DNA of 64,000 bases from Helicobacter burdigaliensis (GCF_003670295.1 NZ_QXJG01000005.1:1-64000), one strand, 5' to 3'; positions 45,080-54,210 are shown, counted from the stretch's first letter. Made by a program: numbers and translations. Notes: a model not told the origin generated them from the letters alone.

Positions 45080-46078
45080 ATGGCATTAAAAGTTGCAGTA
45101 AATGGAACAGGAAGAATTGGGCTTTGCGTGTGCAAAATTTTAGCAATGAGGGAGGATTTAGAACTTGTAGCTATCAACTCTACTATGCCCATAGATACCC
45201 TCATTCATCTTTTAAAATACGATTCAGTGCATAAAGGCAGTGAAGTTACTAAAATAGATGAAAATACGCTAAGCATTGGCAAACAAAAAAATATCGCTCT
45301 TATTAGCACAAGAGAAATCAAAGAGCTTAATTTTGGAAAATATGGTGCTAAAGTGGTGCTAGAATGCACCGGTGCTTTTAATGATTTACAAAAAGCAAAT
45401 GCACATCTTTATGGCGGTATAGAACGTGTCGTAATTTCTGCACCTGCTAAAGATACCCCTACATTTGTCTATGGAGTAAATCACACAAAATACAACAACG
45501 AACCTGTAATCTCTAATGCAAGCTGCACAACAAATGCCCTTGCTCCGCTTGTAAAAATACTGCATTCTAATTTTAATATAGAAAGTGGCTTGATGACAAC
45601 AATCCACAGCTATACAAACGATCAAAATCTAGTAGATTCTAAACACAAAGACTTAAGAAGAGCAAGAGCAGCCGCACTTAATATGATACCCACCTCAACG
45701 GGAGCTGCTAAGGCTATTGGGCTTGTAATGCCAGAACTTGCAGGAAAGCTAAATGGTCTTGCTATTCGCGTGCCAACTCCTGATGTAAGCTTGGTAGATT
45801 TAACTTGTGTTGTTAGCAAAGAAGTTAGTAAAGAGCTTATTAATGAAACTTTTTTACAAGCTTCTCAAAATGAATTTAAGAATCTTCTTTTAATAGATGA
45901 AGACAAAAGAGTATCAAGCGACTTTATAGAGGATAGCCATAGTAGTATTTTTATCCCTGATTGCACCTTTGTAGCTACAAAAAATCATCTAAAGGTAAGT
46001 GCTTGGTATGATAATGAATGGGGATATTCTTGTCGCCTTGTAGATATGGCAAAATTTGTAGGAGAAAGTATTTGCTAA
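45080..46078 (+). CDS. gapA: Glyceraldehyde-3-phosphate dehydrogenase
   Basis: This enzyme interconverts glyceraldehyde-3-phosphate and 1,3-bisphosphoglycerate. The N-terminal NAD fold starts VNGTGRIGLCVCKIL, and the catalytic cysteine is in SNASCTTNALAP (about 149-160). TIHSYTNDQNLVDSKHKD and STGAAKAIG follow, and the C-terminus has SAWYDNEWGYSCR. The length of 332 aa is typical. Residue choice after the first strand (Asn at NSTM) suggests it may accept NADP as well. It overlaps pgi by 7 bp, forming a gluconeogenic pair. Confidence 0.95.
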   Translation: MALKVAVNGTGRIGLCVCKILAMREDLELVAINSTMPIDTLIHLLKYDSVHKGSEVTKIDENTLSIGKQKNIALISTREIKELNFGKYGAKVVLECTGAFNDLQKANAHLYGGIERVVISAPAKDTPTFVYGVNHTKYNNEPVISNASCTTNALAPLVKILHSNFNIESGLMTTIHSYTNDQNLVDSKHKDLRRARAAALNMIPTSTGAAKAIGLVMPELAGKLNGLAIRVPTPDVSLVDLTCVVSKEVSKELINETFLQASQNEFKNLLLIDEDKRVSSDFIEDSHSSIFIPDCTFVATKNHLKVSAWYDNEWGYSCRLVDMAKFVGESIC

Positions 46079-47340
46079 AATTTTGGGATAATTTTGAAAA
46101 CTTTCTTGGAGATAGACCTAATCTTTTTGCACCCAAAAATTTAGAATTCTTTTTTAAAAAGGTGGTGAGTGAGAAAAATAATAATATTAGCGGTTATTAT
46201 GAATTACCTTTTGCAAATTTAGACTATATTGAAAGCTATCTAAACCAAGAGCAAAACTTCTTAGAAAAAATTAAATGCCTTGTGATTGTGGGTATAGGGG
46301 GTAGCTCTCTAGGCACAAAAGCTATCGATGCGCTCCTTTCTCATCAAAGCAATCGCAAAAAAATTAAACTCCGCTTTTTAGAGCATACTGATCCTATTAT
46401 GATTCAAAAAGAGCTTACAAGGATTAACGCACAAGAAACGCTTTTTATAGTGATTTCAAAATCGGGTTTAACCATAGAAACCACTTCTCTTTTTAAGTTT
46501 ATCCTAGCAAAATACAAGCTTTTACAACAAGAAAATAAAAAAAATCTTTTAATCATTACAGACAAAGAATCCCCTCTTTCTTTTTGGGCAAAAGATGAAG
46601 GAGTGCGATATTTTTGTATTGATAAAAATATCGGTGGTAGATTTTCTGTTTTAAGTGCAGTTGGATTAATCCCTCTTGCAATTTTAGGTTATGATGTTAA
46701 AAAACTTTTAAAAGGTGCTAGCGAGATTAGCCATTTATTTTTCACCGACCCTAAAAATTCTATTCTTAAAAAAGCACTTTTTTTAGCTAAAAGCGAAAAT
46801 ACTTATCCTATTAATGTGCTTTTTTCTTATAGCAGTGTTTTTAGGCATTTTAACTCTTGGTATGTGCAGCTATGGGGAGAATCCTTAGGTAAATTAGACG
46901 CTTATGAGCAAAGAAGAGGGCTAACTCCTATTGCCCTAATTGGAAGCATTGACCAGCACTCTTTTTTGCAACTCATCATGCAAGGTCCTAAAAATAAAAG
47001 TGTTACTTTTTTAAACATTGAGAAATCTTCACAAAAATCCCTTTATATTCCTGATATTAGCCTTAAAGGATTAGAAGATACGGATTTTGTTAATCAAGCT
47101 TCTTTTAACACACTTTTAAAACTCCAATGCCAATCCACAAAAGAAAGCATTATTTCTCAAGATGTTCCAGTGGATTCCATTTCTGTTAGCTTTTTAAACG
47201 AAGAAAGCGTTGGCAGTCTTATTTTTTATTATGAGCTACTTACTTCTTGCGTGGGAATTATGTTACATATTGATACATACAATCAACCCGGTGTTGAATT
47301 TGGTAAAAAAATATTAAGGGAAAAATTTACACACTTATAA
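46072..47340 (+). CDS. pgi: Glucose-6-phosphate isomerase
   Basis: Pgi interconverts glucose-6-phosphate and fructose-6-phosphate. I place the start at the TTG at 46072 (422 aa), which has AGGAGAAAG upstream and overlaps the gap stop by 7 bp; the earlier ATG at 46018 lies deep in gap and would add a leader from the wrong frame. Motifs are VIGIGGSSLGTKAIDA-like (VGIGGSSLGTKA), SKSGLTIETT, IGGRFSVLSAVGL and the active-site QLWGESLGK. The C-terminal signature with the catalytic lysine is in YNQPGVEFGKKI. It is a short-form Pgi, as in C. jejuni, versus about 545 aa in H. pylori. Confidence 0.93.
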   Translation: MLKFWDNFENFLGDRPNLFAPKNLEFFFKKVVSEKNNNISGYYELPFANLDYIESYLNQEQNFLEKIKCLVIVGIGGSSLGTKAIDALLSHQSNRKKIKLRFLEHTDPIMIQKELTRINAQETLFIVISKSGLTIETTSLFKFILAKYKLLQQENKKNLLIITDKESPLSFWAKDEGVRYFCIDKNIGGRFSVLSAVGLIPLAILGYDVKKLLKGASEISHLFFTDPKNSILKKALFLAKSENTYPINVLFSYSSVFRHFNSWYVQLWGESLGKLDAYEQRRGLTPIALIGSIDQHSFLQLIMQGPKNKSVTFLNIEKSSQKSLYIPDISLKGLEDTDFVNQASFNTLLKLQCQSTKESIISQDVPVDSISVSFLNEESVGSLIFYYELLTSCVGIMLHIDTYNQPGVEFGKKILREKFTHL

Positions 47341-47391
47341 TTTTTTTGCCTTATTTTTTACTATTTTATACTCCCTTCACTCTAAAAATTC

Positions 47392-47397
47392 TACAAT
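47392..47397 (+). promoter_or_regulatory. -10 box of pta-ackA
   Basis: TACAAT lies 32 bp before the pta ATG in the 88-bp gap after pgi, with AAAAGGAA as ribosome site. Confidence 0.4.
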
Positions 47398-47428
47398 AGA
47401 TTTAACAAATCAAATAAAAGGAATACAA

Positions 47429-48427
47429 ATGGGTTTTATAGAAGAAGTCAAAAACAAAGCAAAAGCAAATTTACAAACCATTGTTTTACCTGAAACAAAT
47501 GATATAAGAACCTTGCAAGCAGCACATATTATTTTAAAAGAAAAAATAGCCAACCTCATCCCAATAGGCGATGAAGCACAAATCAAAAAAGATGCTAAAG
47601 ATTTAAATTTAGAAGGTGCAACTTTTATCAATCCTCAAAGCTGTGATGAGCTTGAAAACTATGTAGAGCTTTTTGTAGCCTTGAGGGGACATAAGGGCTT
47701 AAGCGAAAAGTCCGCGCGTGCAATGCTTTTAGAAAATCCTCTTTATTTTGGAGTAGCACTCGTAAAAAGTGGCAAGGCCGATGGTATGGTAGCAGGAGCG
47801 ATAAACTCCACTGCTGATGTGCTTAGAGCTTCTTTGCAAATCTTAGGCACCAAAAAAAGCTCTAAACTTGTTTCTGCATTTTTTATTATGGTTGTGCCAA
47901 ACTGCGATTATGGCGAAAATGGGGTTTTTATCTTCTCTGATAGTGGCTTAGTGCAAAACCCTAATGCTGAAGAATTAGCTTCAATTGCCATTGATTCTGC
48001 ACATAGCTTTAAAGCACTCGTGGGTGCAGAACCTGTTGTAGCTATGCTTTCACACTCTACTAAAGGGAGTGCAAAACACCCTGATGTAGATAAAGTTATT
48101 GAAGCTACTGCCCTAGCAAAAGCATTAAATCCCAATATTGCACTCGATGGAGAATTCCAACTTGATGCGGCGATTGTCCCAAGTGTAGGTGCTTCTAAAG
48201 CCCCAAATAGCACTTGTGCTGGAAAGGCAAATGTGTTAGTCTTCCCAGATTTAGATTCTGGAAATATCGGCTATAAGCTTGTCCAAAGACTTGCAAAAGC
48301 AGAAGCTTATGGTCCTATCACACAAGGAATTAGCGCGCCAGTAAATGACCTCTCACGCGGTTGTAGCGCTGAAGATATTGTAGGTGTGGTAGCTATTACT
48401 GCACTTCAAGCACAACAACAAAAATAA
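47429..48427 (+). CDS. pta: Phosphate acetyltransferase (short form)
   Basis: Pta converts acetyl-CoA and phosphate to acetyl phosphate. The 332-aa protein corresponds to the catalytic PTA domain only, lacking the P-loop and DRTGG domains of the long E. coli form. Motifs include IVLPETNDIRTLQAA at the start, KSGKADGMVAGAINSTADVLRASLQ (KADGMVAGAINST), SFKALVGAEPVVAMLSHSTKGSAKH (from AMLSHSTKGS) and the end FPDLDSGNIGYKLVQRLA. It is 9 bp upstream of ackA, so it is co-transcribed with it. Confidence 0.95.
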   Translation: MGFIEEVKNKAKANLQTIVLPETNDIRTLQAAHIILKEKIANLIPIGDEAQIKKDAKDLNLEGATFINPQSCDELENYVELFVALRGHKGLSEKSARAMLLENPLYFGVALVKSGKADGMVAGAINSTADVLRASLQILGTKKSSKLVSAFFIMVVPNCDYGENGVFIFSDSGLVQNPNAEELASIAIDSAHSFKALVGAEPVVAMLSHSTKGSAKHPDVDKVIEATALAKALNPNIALDGEFQLDAAIVPSVGASKAPNSTCAGKANVLVFPDLDSGNIGYKLVQRLAKAEAYGPITQGISAPVNDLSRGCSAEDIVGVVAITALQAQQQK

Positions 48428-48436
48428 GGAGATAAT

Positions 48437-49639
48437 ATGGATATTTTAGTAGTAAATTGTGGGAGTTCTTCTTTAAAATACCAGCTCATTAATGCAAAAA
48501 CAGAAGAGGTTTTAGCAAGTGGTATCTGCGATAGAATAGGCATTAGCGGTGGAGCTTTTAGCTATAAGGCAAAAAACAAAGATAAAATCACTAAAGAAGT
48601 GGATTTAAAAGATCATGAAGTAGCCATCGGGATTGTTTTAAATACGCTAATAGATAAAGAAATAGGCATTATACCCTCTTTAGACGCAATCAAAGCAATC
48701 GGACATAGAATCGTGCATGGTGGAGAGCATTTTACAAAATCTGCTTTTATTAATGATGAAGTCATTAGACATATAGAAGAATGTGCGGATTTAGCACCTT
48801 TGCATAATCCCGCACATCTTTTAGGCATTAGAGCCTGCAAGCATTTAATGCCACACACTCCTATGGTAGCAGTTTTTGATACAGCATTCCACCAAACTAT
48901 GCCACCGCGTGCATTTATTTATGGACTTCCTTATGAATATTATGAAAAATATAAAATCCGCCGTTATGGATTCCATGGCACAAGCCATAGCTATGTTTCA
49001 AAACGTACAGCGGAATTTTTAGGCATTCCACTAGAAAAATCAAAAATCATTACTTGCCATTTAGGCAATGGTTCTAGCATTTGTGCGATTGAAAATGGAA
49101 AAAGTGTGGATACAAGCATGGGACTAACTCCGCTTGAAGGCTTAGTAATGGGAACTAGAAGTGGGGATTTAGATCCTGCTATTATTGATTATATCGCCCA
49201 AAAAGAAAACAAAAGCACACAAGAAGTGCTAAATATCCTCAATAAAAAATCCGGAGTTTTAGGTATCTCTGGACTTTCAAGCGACTTTAGAGATTTACTA
49301 GCAGCTGATGAAAAAGGGGATTTAAAAGCACGATTTGCAAGAGAAGTTTTTGCCTATCGCGTAGCAAAATATATTGGCTCTTACACAGCAGCACTAAGCG
49401 GTGTAGATGCGATTGCTTTTTGTGCTGGGGTTGGTGAAAATGCAAAATTCATAAGGGGTAAAATCGTCTCACATTTAGAGTTTTTAGGCATCACTTTAGA
49501 TGAAGAAGCAAACTTGCAAACCATTGGCAAAGAGGGCATTATCTCTACAAAAAATTCCAAAGTGAAAGTTTGTGTTATCCCTACAAATGAAGAATTAATG
49601 ATTGCACGCGATACCTTAGAGATTGTAAGCAAACTATAA
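48437..49639 (+). CDS. ackA: Acetate kinase
   Basis: AckA makes acetate and ATP from acetyl phosphate or runs in reverse. The signature VVNCGSSSLKYQL at residues 4-16 and the second signature RIVHGGEHF are clear, with ITCHLGNGSSICAI and GLTPLEGLVMGTRSGDLDP (broken here: LEGLVMGTRSGDLDP) near 205-250. FCAGVGENAKFIR and CVIPTNEELMIARDT close the protein. The length of 400 aa is standard. Confidence 0.96.
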   Translation: MDILVVNCGSSSLKYQLINAKTEEVLASGICDRIGISGGAFSYKAKNKDKITKEVDLKDHEVAIGIVLNTLIDKEIGIIPSLDAIKAIGHRIVHGGEHFTKSAFINDEVIRHIEECADLAPLHNPAHLLGIRACKHLMPHTPMVAVFDTAFHQTMPPRAFIYGLPYEYYEKYKIRRYGFHGTSHSYVSKRTAEFLGIPLEKSKIITCHLGNGSSICAIENGKSVDTSMGLTPLEGLVMGTRSGDLDPAIIDYIAQKENKSTQEVLNILNKKSGVLGISGLSSDFRDLLAADEKGDLKARFAREVFAYRVAKYIGSYTAALSGVDAIAFCAGVGENAKFIRGKIVSHLEFLGITLDEEANLQTIGKEGIISTKNSKVKVCVIPTNEELMIARDTLEIVSKL

Positions 49640-49646
49640 GGATAAA

Positions 49647-50258
49647 ATGCAAGGTTATATTCTCCATACACAAAAGGTTAGAGAGGAAGATTTATTAATA
49701 AAGGTGCTAACTTCTAACCACCTTTATACTCTCTATCGCTTCTATGGTGCAAGGCACAGCATTATCCACCTAGGCAACAAAATTGATTTTTACATAGAAA
49801 AAGATTTAAGAGAAATTGGAAAATTACGCGATCCTATTCATCTTGGTTTTGCATGGGAAAAAGAAATGCAAAAACGCTATTTTTGGCAACAATTTCTAAA
49901 GCTTCTCCATACTCACTTAAAAGATATTGGCTCGCTAGAAAGTTTTTATTTTGAACTTTTAGAAGAAGGATCTATGCGTCTTTTAAAAGAGAATCCAAAA
50001 CGAACAATCCTAGCACTTTATATCAAGCTCTTAAGCTTTGAAGGGCGCAACAACTCCTTACAAAACTGCCTTATATGCGAAAAACCTTTGAGTGAAGAAG
50101 TTTGCATTACAAGAGGATTTGTATGCGGGCACACACATTGTATAAAAGGAGAGATTTTATCATTTTCTCATCTTGAAAGCCTTTTTAGCCTTCAAATAGA
50201 ACTCTTAGAAGATGATGAAGTTGATAAGCTCTTTAATGTCCTCATGCTTGGACTTTAG
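49647..50258 (+). CDS. recO: DNA repair protein RecO
   Basis: RecO helps RecR load RecA at gaps. The N-terminal OB-like domain starts MQGYILHTQKVREEDLLIKVLT, typical of epsilonproteobacterial RecO. The middle is helical. A zinc-finger-like CLICEKPLSEE plus CGHTHC occupies about 146-170. The length of 203 aa is short for RecO (about 240 in E. coli) but usual for Helicobacter and Campylobacter. It starts 7 bp after ackA and ends with a 4-bp convergent overlap with hisA. Confidence 0.82.
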   Translation: MQGYILHTQKVREEDLLIKVLTSNHLYTLYRFYGARHSIIHLGNKIDFYIEKDLREIGKLRDPIHLGFAWEKEMQKRYFWQQFLKLLHTHLKDIGSLESFYFELLEEGSMRLLKENPKRTILALYIKLLSFEGRNNSLQNCLICEKPLSEEVCITRGFVCGHTHCIKGEILSFSHLESLFSLQIELLEDDEVDKLFNVLMLGL

Positions 50259-50962
50259 GCAAATTTTTTAAAAGCTTCTTTTAAGTCGATTCTCCCCTCA
50301 TAAAAAGCCTTGCCGACAATCACGCCATCAATATTTGCCTCTTGCAATTTTTCTAAATCAAGTAAGCTTGAAACCCCTCCACTTGCGATAGTAAAATGCA
50401 AACTTGCTTCTTTAATACCTTTTGTAAATTCCAAATTCACTCCATTTAACATACCATCACAACCAATATCCGTGCAAATAATCCCCAAAATCTCACTTTC
50501 TTTAAACTCTTTTGCAAAATCTAGTGCCAAAACCCCTTCACTCTCTACCCAGCCTTGTGTAGCTACATAACCATTTTTTGCATCAATTCCGATGACAATA
50601 GGATAATCTTTAGCCAAAGTTTTAGCTAGAGTAGGATTTTTTAATGCCATTGAACCTAAAATCACCCTATTTACACCTATATTTAGATATTCTTTAATCG
50701 TATCTTCATCTCTTATCCCACCCCCTACTTCTACTTTTAGCTTTGTATTTTGTGTGATACTTAAAATCGCCTCTTTATTCTTAGGCGTACCACAAAATGC
50801 ACCCTCTAAATCCACAACATGTAAAATCTCCGCTCCCATTCCCTCTAACAACTTTGCAAACTCCAAAGGACTTTTATCATAAATCTTTGCACTTCCCATA
50901 TCCCCTTGACTTAGCCTTACGACATTACCCTCTTTTAAATCAATAGCAGGTATGATTTGCAT
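50255..50962 (-). CDS. hisA: Phosphoribosylformimino-5-aminoimidazole carboxamide isomerase HisA
   Basis: HisA catalyses the Amadori isomerisation in histidine synthesis. The (beta-alpha)8 barrel shows the first catalytic Asp8 in IIPAIDLKEGNVVRLSQGD and the second in ICTDIGCDGMLNGVN (about 126-140), plus phosphate-binding loops VGGGIRDEDTI and IASGGVSS. The length of 235 aa is standard. It lies 9 bp after hisH, giving a hisH-hisA pair. Histidine synthesis is absent from H. pylori, so this distinguishes the organism. Confidence 0.95.
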   Translation of the reverse strand: MQIIPAIDLKEGNVVRLSQGDMGSAKIYDKSPLEFAKLLEGMGAEILHVVDLEGAFCGTPKNKEAILSITQNTKLKVEVGGGIRDEDTIKEYLNIGVNRVILGSMALKNPTLAKTLAKDYPIVIGIDAKNGYVATQGWVESEGVLALDFAKEFKESEILGIICTDIGCDGMLNGVNLEFTKGIKEASLHFTIASGGVSSLLDLEKLQEANIDGVIVGKAFYEGRIDLKEAFKKFA

Positions 50963-50971
50963 ATATTCTCC

Positions 50972-51577
50972 TTAAATTTTTATAAAATTTTCTAAAATTT
51001 TTAAGCCTACATCCTGCGATTTTTCAGGATGAGGCTGGATACCAAAAATATTATCTTTTTGCACAATAGAAGTAAATTGCACTCCATATTCACTTAATCC
51101 TATTGTATTTTCATTATTTTTTGCATAAAAACTATGCACAAAATAAAGATAAAATCTCTCTTCTATGCCTTCTAAAAGGGGGGATTCTTTTATCCTCCTT
51201 ACTTCATTCCACCCCACATGAGGTATCTTAAAATCCTTGCTTAAACTCTCACTAAAGGGCAAAATATCCCCTTTTAAAAAGCAAAGTCCCTTACTCTCTC
51301 CAAACTCAAAACTACGCTCAAACAACAATTGCATTCCAAGACAAATCCCCAAAAGTGGTTTGCCACTCTTTATAAATTCATTCAAGGCTTCTTTAAAACA
51401 CTTCTGCTCTAAATGTAACATCGCCTCTTTAAAAGCACCCACACCTGGCAATACCAAATGCGAACAAGCTAGAATCTCACTAGGCTCTTTTAAAATTTTA
51501 ACCTTAGCCCCAAGCTTTAAAAAAGCATTTTGCACGCTTGCAAGATTCCCCATTTTATAATCCACAATTCCAAGCAT
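50972..51577 (-). CDS. hisH: Imidazole glycerol phosphate synthase glutaminase subunit HisH
   Basis: HisH releases ammonia from glutamine for HisF. It is a class I glutamine amidotransferase with nucleophile Cys in LLGICLGMQLLF (about 76-87), and the His-Glu pair in GIQPHPEKSQDVGL near 180. The oxyanion segment is HLVLPGVGAF. The length of 201 aa is normal. hisF is not next to it in this window. It is followed by hisA after 9 bp. Confidence 0.94.
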   Translation of the reverse strand: MLGIVDYKMGNLASVQNAFLKLGAKVKILKEPSEILACSHLVLPGVGAFKEAMLHLEQKCFKEALNEFIKSGKPLLGICLGMQLLFERSFEFGESKGLCFLKGDILPFSESLSKDFKIPHVGWNEVRRIKESPLLEGIEERFYLYFVHSFYAKNNENTIGLSEYGVQFTSIVQKDNIFGIQPHPEKSQDVGLKILENFIKI

Positions 51578-51603
51578 TCCTAGCCCTTTAATCTTTATTT
51601 CTT

Positions 51604-52509
51604 TTAATCTCTTCTTGCAAAGGCAGTAAATTTCACATAAATAGACAAACCTATAAGCAAAAGCGTCACCCCAACAATCAAATACACCGCATAAATAATC
51701 TTTTCTGGTTCAATAATAGTGAATTTAAAAACAAGCATTAAAGCTTCAATGGCTAATGCAATTACAATAGAGCCCAAAAATCTTATCATCGTTTTATGTA
51801 CCATTTTAGAATCTTGAGATTTTTGCCTTCCTAAAACCTCTTCTTCAAAAATCGCCCGCACCAAATCAAAAATTGCCAAAGAAAGCGTGATTAAAATCGT
51901 TGCTTCAAAGACATCTTTAATATCTAACCCATCAAATTTCTGCAAAGAGCCAAATAAACTAATCCCGCCTTTAACCAATAAAAGCGCACACACCATAAAA
52001 AGTGCAAGGCTCATTCCTGCATACATTATTTTTCTAAAATTAGAAAAAAAGCCAAAAAGAGGCATAGGGCGTACAAGCAAACTTGTTTTTTCTAAAGGGA
52101 TATCTAAGCATACTACATACATAAGCTTTCCTTTTTCATTATACAAAGGATAAGCCGCACTTACGACAAGATTCCCACTGGCTAATGAAGGATAAGGATC
52201 AGTTAAAATACATTTTTTCTCTCTTACAGCACGATAAAAGTAAGCTCTATCATTATGATTTTCGCCCTTTTTACATACCAAACTTGCATCATTACTAATT
52301 GCATCAATAGCTAAATTCCCACTAGCATCAAGCACATATAAAAGCTCAAAAAGTCCCACTTCTTTTTGTATTTTTTGCATTCCATCAATGATTTTATTAA
52401 GCTCAATATGTGGAAGATGATTTTTAATATTGCGTTGAAATAAAAAACACAAATATGCCCTTATTTCATAACGCATTTCACTAAACTGCAAAATATCTTT
52501 CGAGAGCAT
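51604..52509 (-). CDS. Membrane protein with extracytoplasmic PDC/Cache-like sensor domain and no output domain
   Basis: Residues about 1-155 resemble a PDC/Cache sensor fold: LLYVLDASGNLAIDAISND then NHNDRAYFYRAV, and VVSAAYPLYNEKGKLMYVVCLDI. Such motifs (D-R-x-YF, then S-x-x-YP...G) are typical of ligand-binding periplasmic domains of chemoreceptors and cyclic-di-GMP enzymes. Unusually, no membrane helix precedes it. Four hydrophobic helices follow (about 165-190, 205-225, 240-262, 270-292), and the protein ends with a short basic tail instead of a kinase, methyl-accepting or GGDEF domain. The function is unknown. It is 26 bp upstream of hisH and 11 bp after the exonuclease gene. Confidence 0.7.
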   Translation of the reverse strand: MLSKDILQFSEMRYEIRAYLCFLFQRNIKNHLPHIELNKIIDGMQKIQKEVGLFELLYVLDASGNLAIDAISNDASLVCKKGENHNDRAYFYRAVREKKCILTDPYPSLASGNLVVSAAYPLYNEKGKLMYVVCLDIPLEKTSLLVRPMPLFGFFSNFRKIMYAGMSLALFMVCALLLVKGGISLFGSLQKFDGLDIKDVFEATILITLSLAIFDLVRAIFEEEVLGRQKSQDSKMVHKTMIRFLGSIVIALAIEALMLVFKFTIIEPEKIIYAVYLIVGVTLLLIGLSIYVKFTAFARRD

Positions 52510-52520
52510 TTTTTTCCTTT

Positions 52521-53339
52521 TTAATTGTCAATTTGTGCCTGTATTGTATCAAAAAAGTAGCTATGGTATGCTTTATCTTTGGGCAATTTCTCTTGCCACT
52601 CTATTAAGATATTTTTATAATCTTCATTTGTTAAATTCCCTTGTAAAAGCTCATAATTTAAATACACTCCATAGGTGTTTAGCACATCACTTTGGCAGTA
52701 TGTATCAATTTTTTCATATTCGTTTTTATAATACAAATCCAAAACCATATCCCCATGCACATCATATTTACCCGGAAACCCTACTAAATTTGCTACCACA
52801 TCTAGCTTTAAACCCCTAATATTAAACCCACCAAGCACATCTAACAAATCCGTATGAAAACGCTCACAATAGCGTTGGCGATAGTTTTCCCACTTGTTTT
52901 TATTGTATTGTGGATTTTCTACTTCAAAATAGGCATTTGCACTGATTTTATATTTCATCGCTCTAAGCAAAAGCATAGGCATATCAAAGCCACGCCCGTT
53001 AAAACTAACTAATTTGGGTTGATTTTTATTTAAATATTCAAAAAAAGCTAGAAGCAAAGACTTTTCCCTCTCCTCTTTACTCCCCCCTACACTAGGAAAA
53101 CTCCCTACCTTTTTAAATTTCCCATATTCATCACAAAATACAGCTGCAATGCTAACAACTTGATGAAAAGGTAAGGGCAAAAACTCACTCCCACTAAGCT
53201 CACTTTGAATCTCTTGTGCTTTTTTAGAAATTTCTAAACTATCTTCACTCACAAAAGCTCTTTTTTGAAACTCCTCTTTAAAAACCTGTTTAATCAACTC
53301 CACATCGGGTATCGTCTCACAATCAAAAACCATCACCAT
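52521..53339 (-). CDS. Predicted 3'-5' exonuclease, PolB-type DEDD family
   Basis: This 272-aa protein matches the DEDDy exonucleases of the DNA_pol_B_exo2 type. Motif I is MVFDCETIPD (Asp5, Glu7), motif II lies in LVSFNGRGFDMPMLLLRA (about 112-129), and motif III is TYCQSDVLNTYGVYL (about 215-229), with the final Tyr/Asp arrangement. A DLLDVLGGFN segment near 165 fits the extra aspartate. It is likely a cytosolic exonuclease in DNA repair or RNA trimming, but no substrate is known. It is the first gene of the block running to hisA and is divergent from pdxJ. Confidence 0.85.
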   Translation of the reverse strand: MVMVFDCETIPDVELIKQVFKEEFQKRAFVSEDSLEISKKAQEIQSELSGSEFLPLPFHQVVSIAAVFCDEYGKFKKVGSFPSVGGSKEEREKSLLLAFFEYLNKNQPKLVSFNGRGFDMPMLLLRAMKYKISANAYFEVENPQYNKNKWENYRQRYCERFHTDLLDVLGGFNIRGLKLDVVANLVGFPGKYDVHGDMVLDLYYKNEYEKIDTYCQSDVLNTYGVYLNYELLQGNLTNEDYKNILIEWQEKLPKDKAYHSYFFDTIQAQIDN

Positions 53340-53393
53340 TTTAAAAAACCTTTTTGCTAAAATTAATCACTTATTTTAAAGAATTTTTGGTTA

Positions 53394-53399
53394 GAATAT
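53394..53399 (+). promoter_or_regulatory. -10 box of pdxJ
   Basis: TAGAAT lies 30 bp upstream of the pdxJ ATG in the short divergent gap. Confidence 0.4.
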
Positions 53400-53428
53400 C
53401 TTTTTTATCCACTACAAAAGGGACAAAA

Positions 53429-54208
53429 ATGTTACTTGGAGTAAATATTGACCACATTGCAACACTAAGAGAAGCAAGAGCGATTAACGATCCAGATCCA
53501 CTTGAGGCAATTTTCATAGCAAAAAGAGCAGGTGCAGATCAAATCACGCTGCATTTAAGAGAAGACAGACGACATATGCATGATAGCGATGTAGCACGGA
53601 TTATTCCCTCTTCATTTTTACCCATTAATGTAGAATCTTCTATCCATCCACAAATCATTGAATTTCTTTTAAAACTCCGCCCACATCGCATTACGCTTGT
53701 CCCAGAAAATAGACAAGAGATTACCACTGAAGGTGGTTTAGATGTGCTTAAAAACTTTGAACACATTAAGGAAATCACAAAAGAATGCCACAAAGCTGGT
53801 ATAGAAGTTTCTCTCTTTATTGATACAAACTTAGAAACCCTTTGCAGTGCCAAAGAAATAGGTGCAGATATGATAGAGCTTCACACAGGGGCTTATGCAA
53901 ATCTTCATCTTATGCTTTTTTCTAATCTTTCTTACACACAACATTCTATAAAAGAGCTAGAACTCCCAAAAAATGAACTAAAAGAACTTTATTTAAATTC
54001 TATAAAAGACTTAGCAAATGCCTCCAAAGAAGCTAAATGGCTAGGATTAGAAGTTGCAGCAGGACATGGGCTAAATTATCATAATCTAGCACCCATTTTA
54101 CAAATAAAAGAAATTATAGAATTAAATATAGGACAAAGCATTATCGCTAGGGCTGTGTTTAGCGGTTTAGAAAATGCCATAAAAGAAATGAAAGAGCTAA
54201 TAAAATAA
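53429..54208 (+). CDS. pdxJ: Pyridoxine 5'-phosphate synthase PdxJ
   Basis: PdxJ condenses 1-deoxyxylulose-5-phosphate with 3-amino-2-oxopropyl phosphate to make pyridoxine 5'-phosphate. I start at the ATG at 53429 (259 aa), immediately before LLGVNIDHIATLREAR, the canonical PdxJ start. An upstream in-frame ATG would add 25 residues without similarity. HLREDRRHMHD, NVESSIHPQII-type E-x-S, LVPENRQEITTEGGLD and the C-terminal AAGHGLNYHN and NIGQSIIARAVFSGL are all present. Unlike in many relatives, pdxA does not follow. Confidence 0.95.
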   Translation: MLLGVNIDHIATLREARAINDPDPLEAIFIAKRAGADQITLHLREDRRHMHDSDVARIIPSSFLPINVESSIHPQIIEFLLKLRPHRITLVPENRQEITTEGGLDVLKNFEHIKEITKECHKAGIEVSLFIDTNLETLCSAKEIGADMIELHTGAYANLHLMLFSNLSYTQHSIKELELPKNELKELYLNSIKDLANASKEAKWLGLEVAAGHGLNYHNLAPILQIKEIIELNIGQSIIARAVFSGLENAIKEMKELIK

Positions 54209-54210
54209 CT

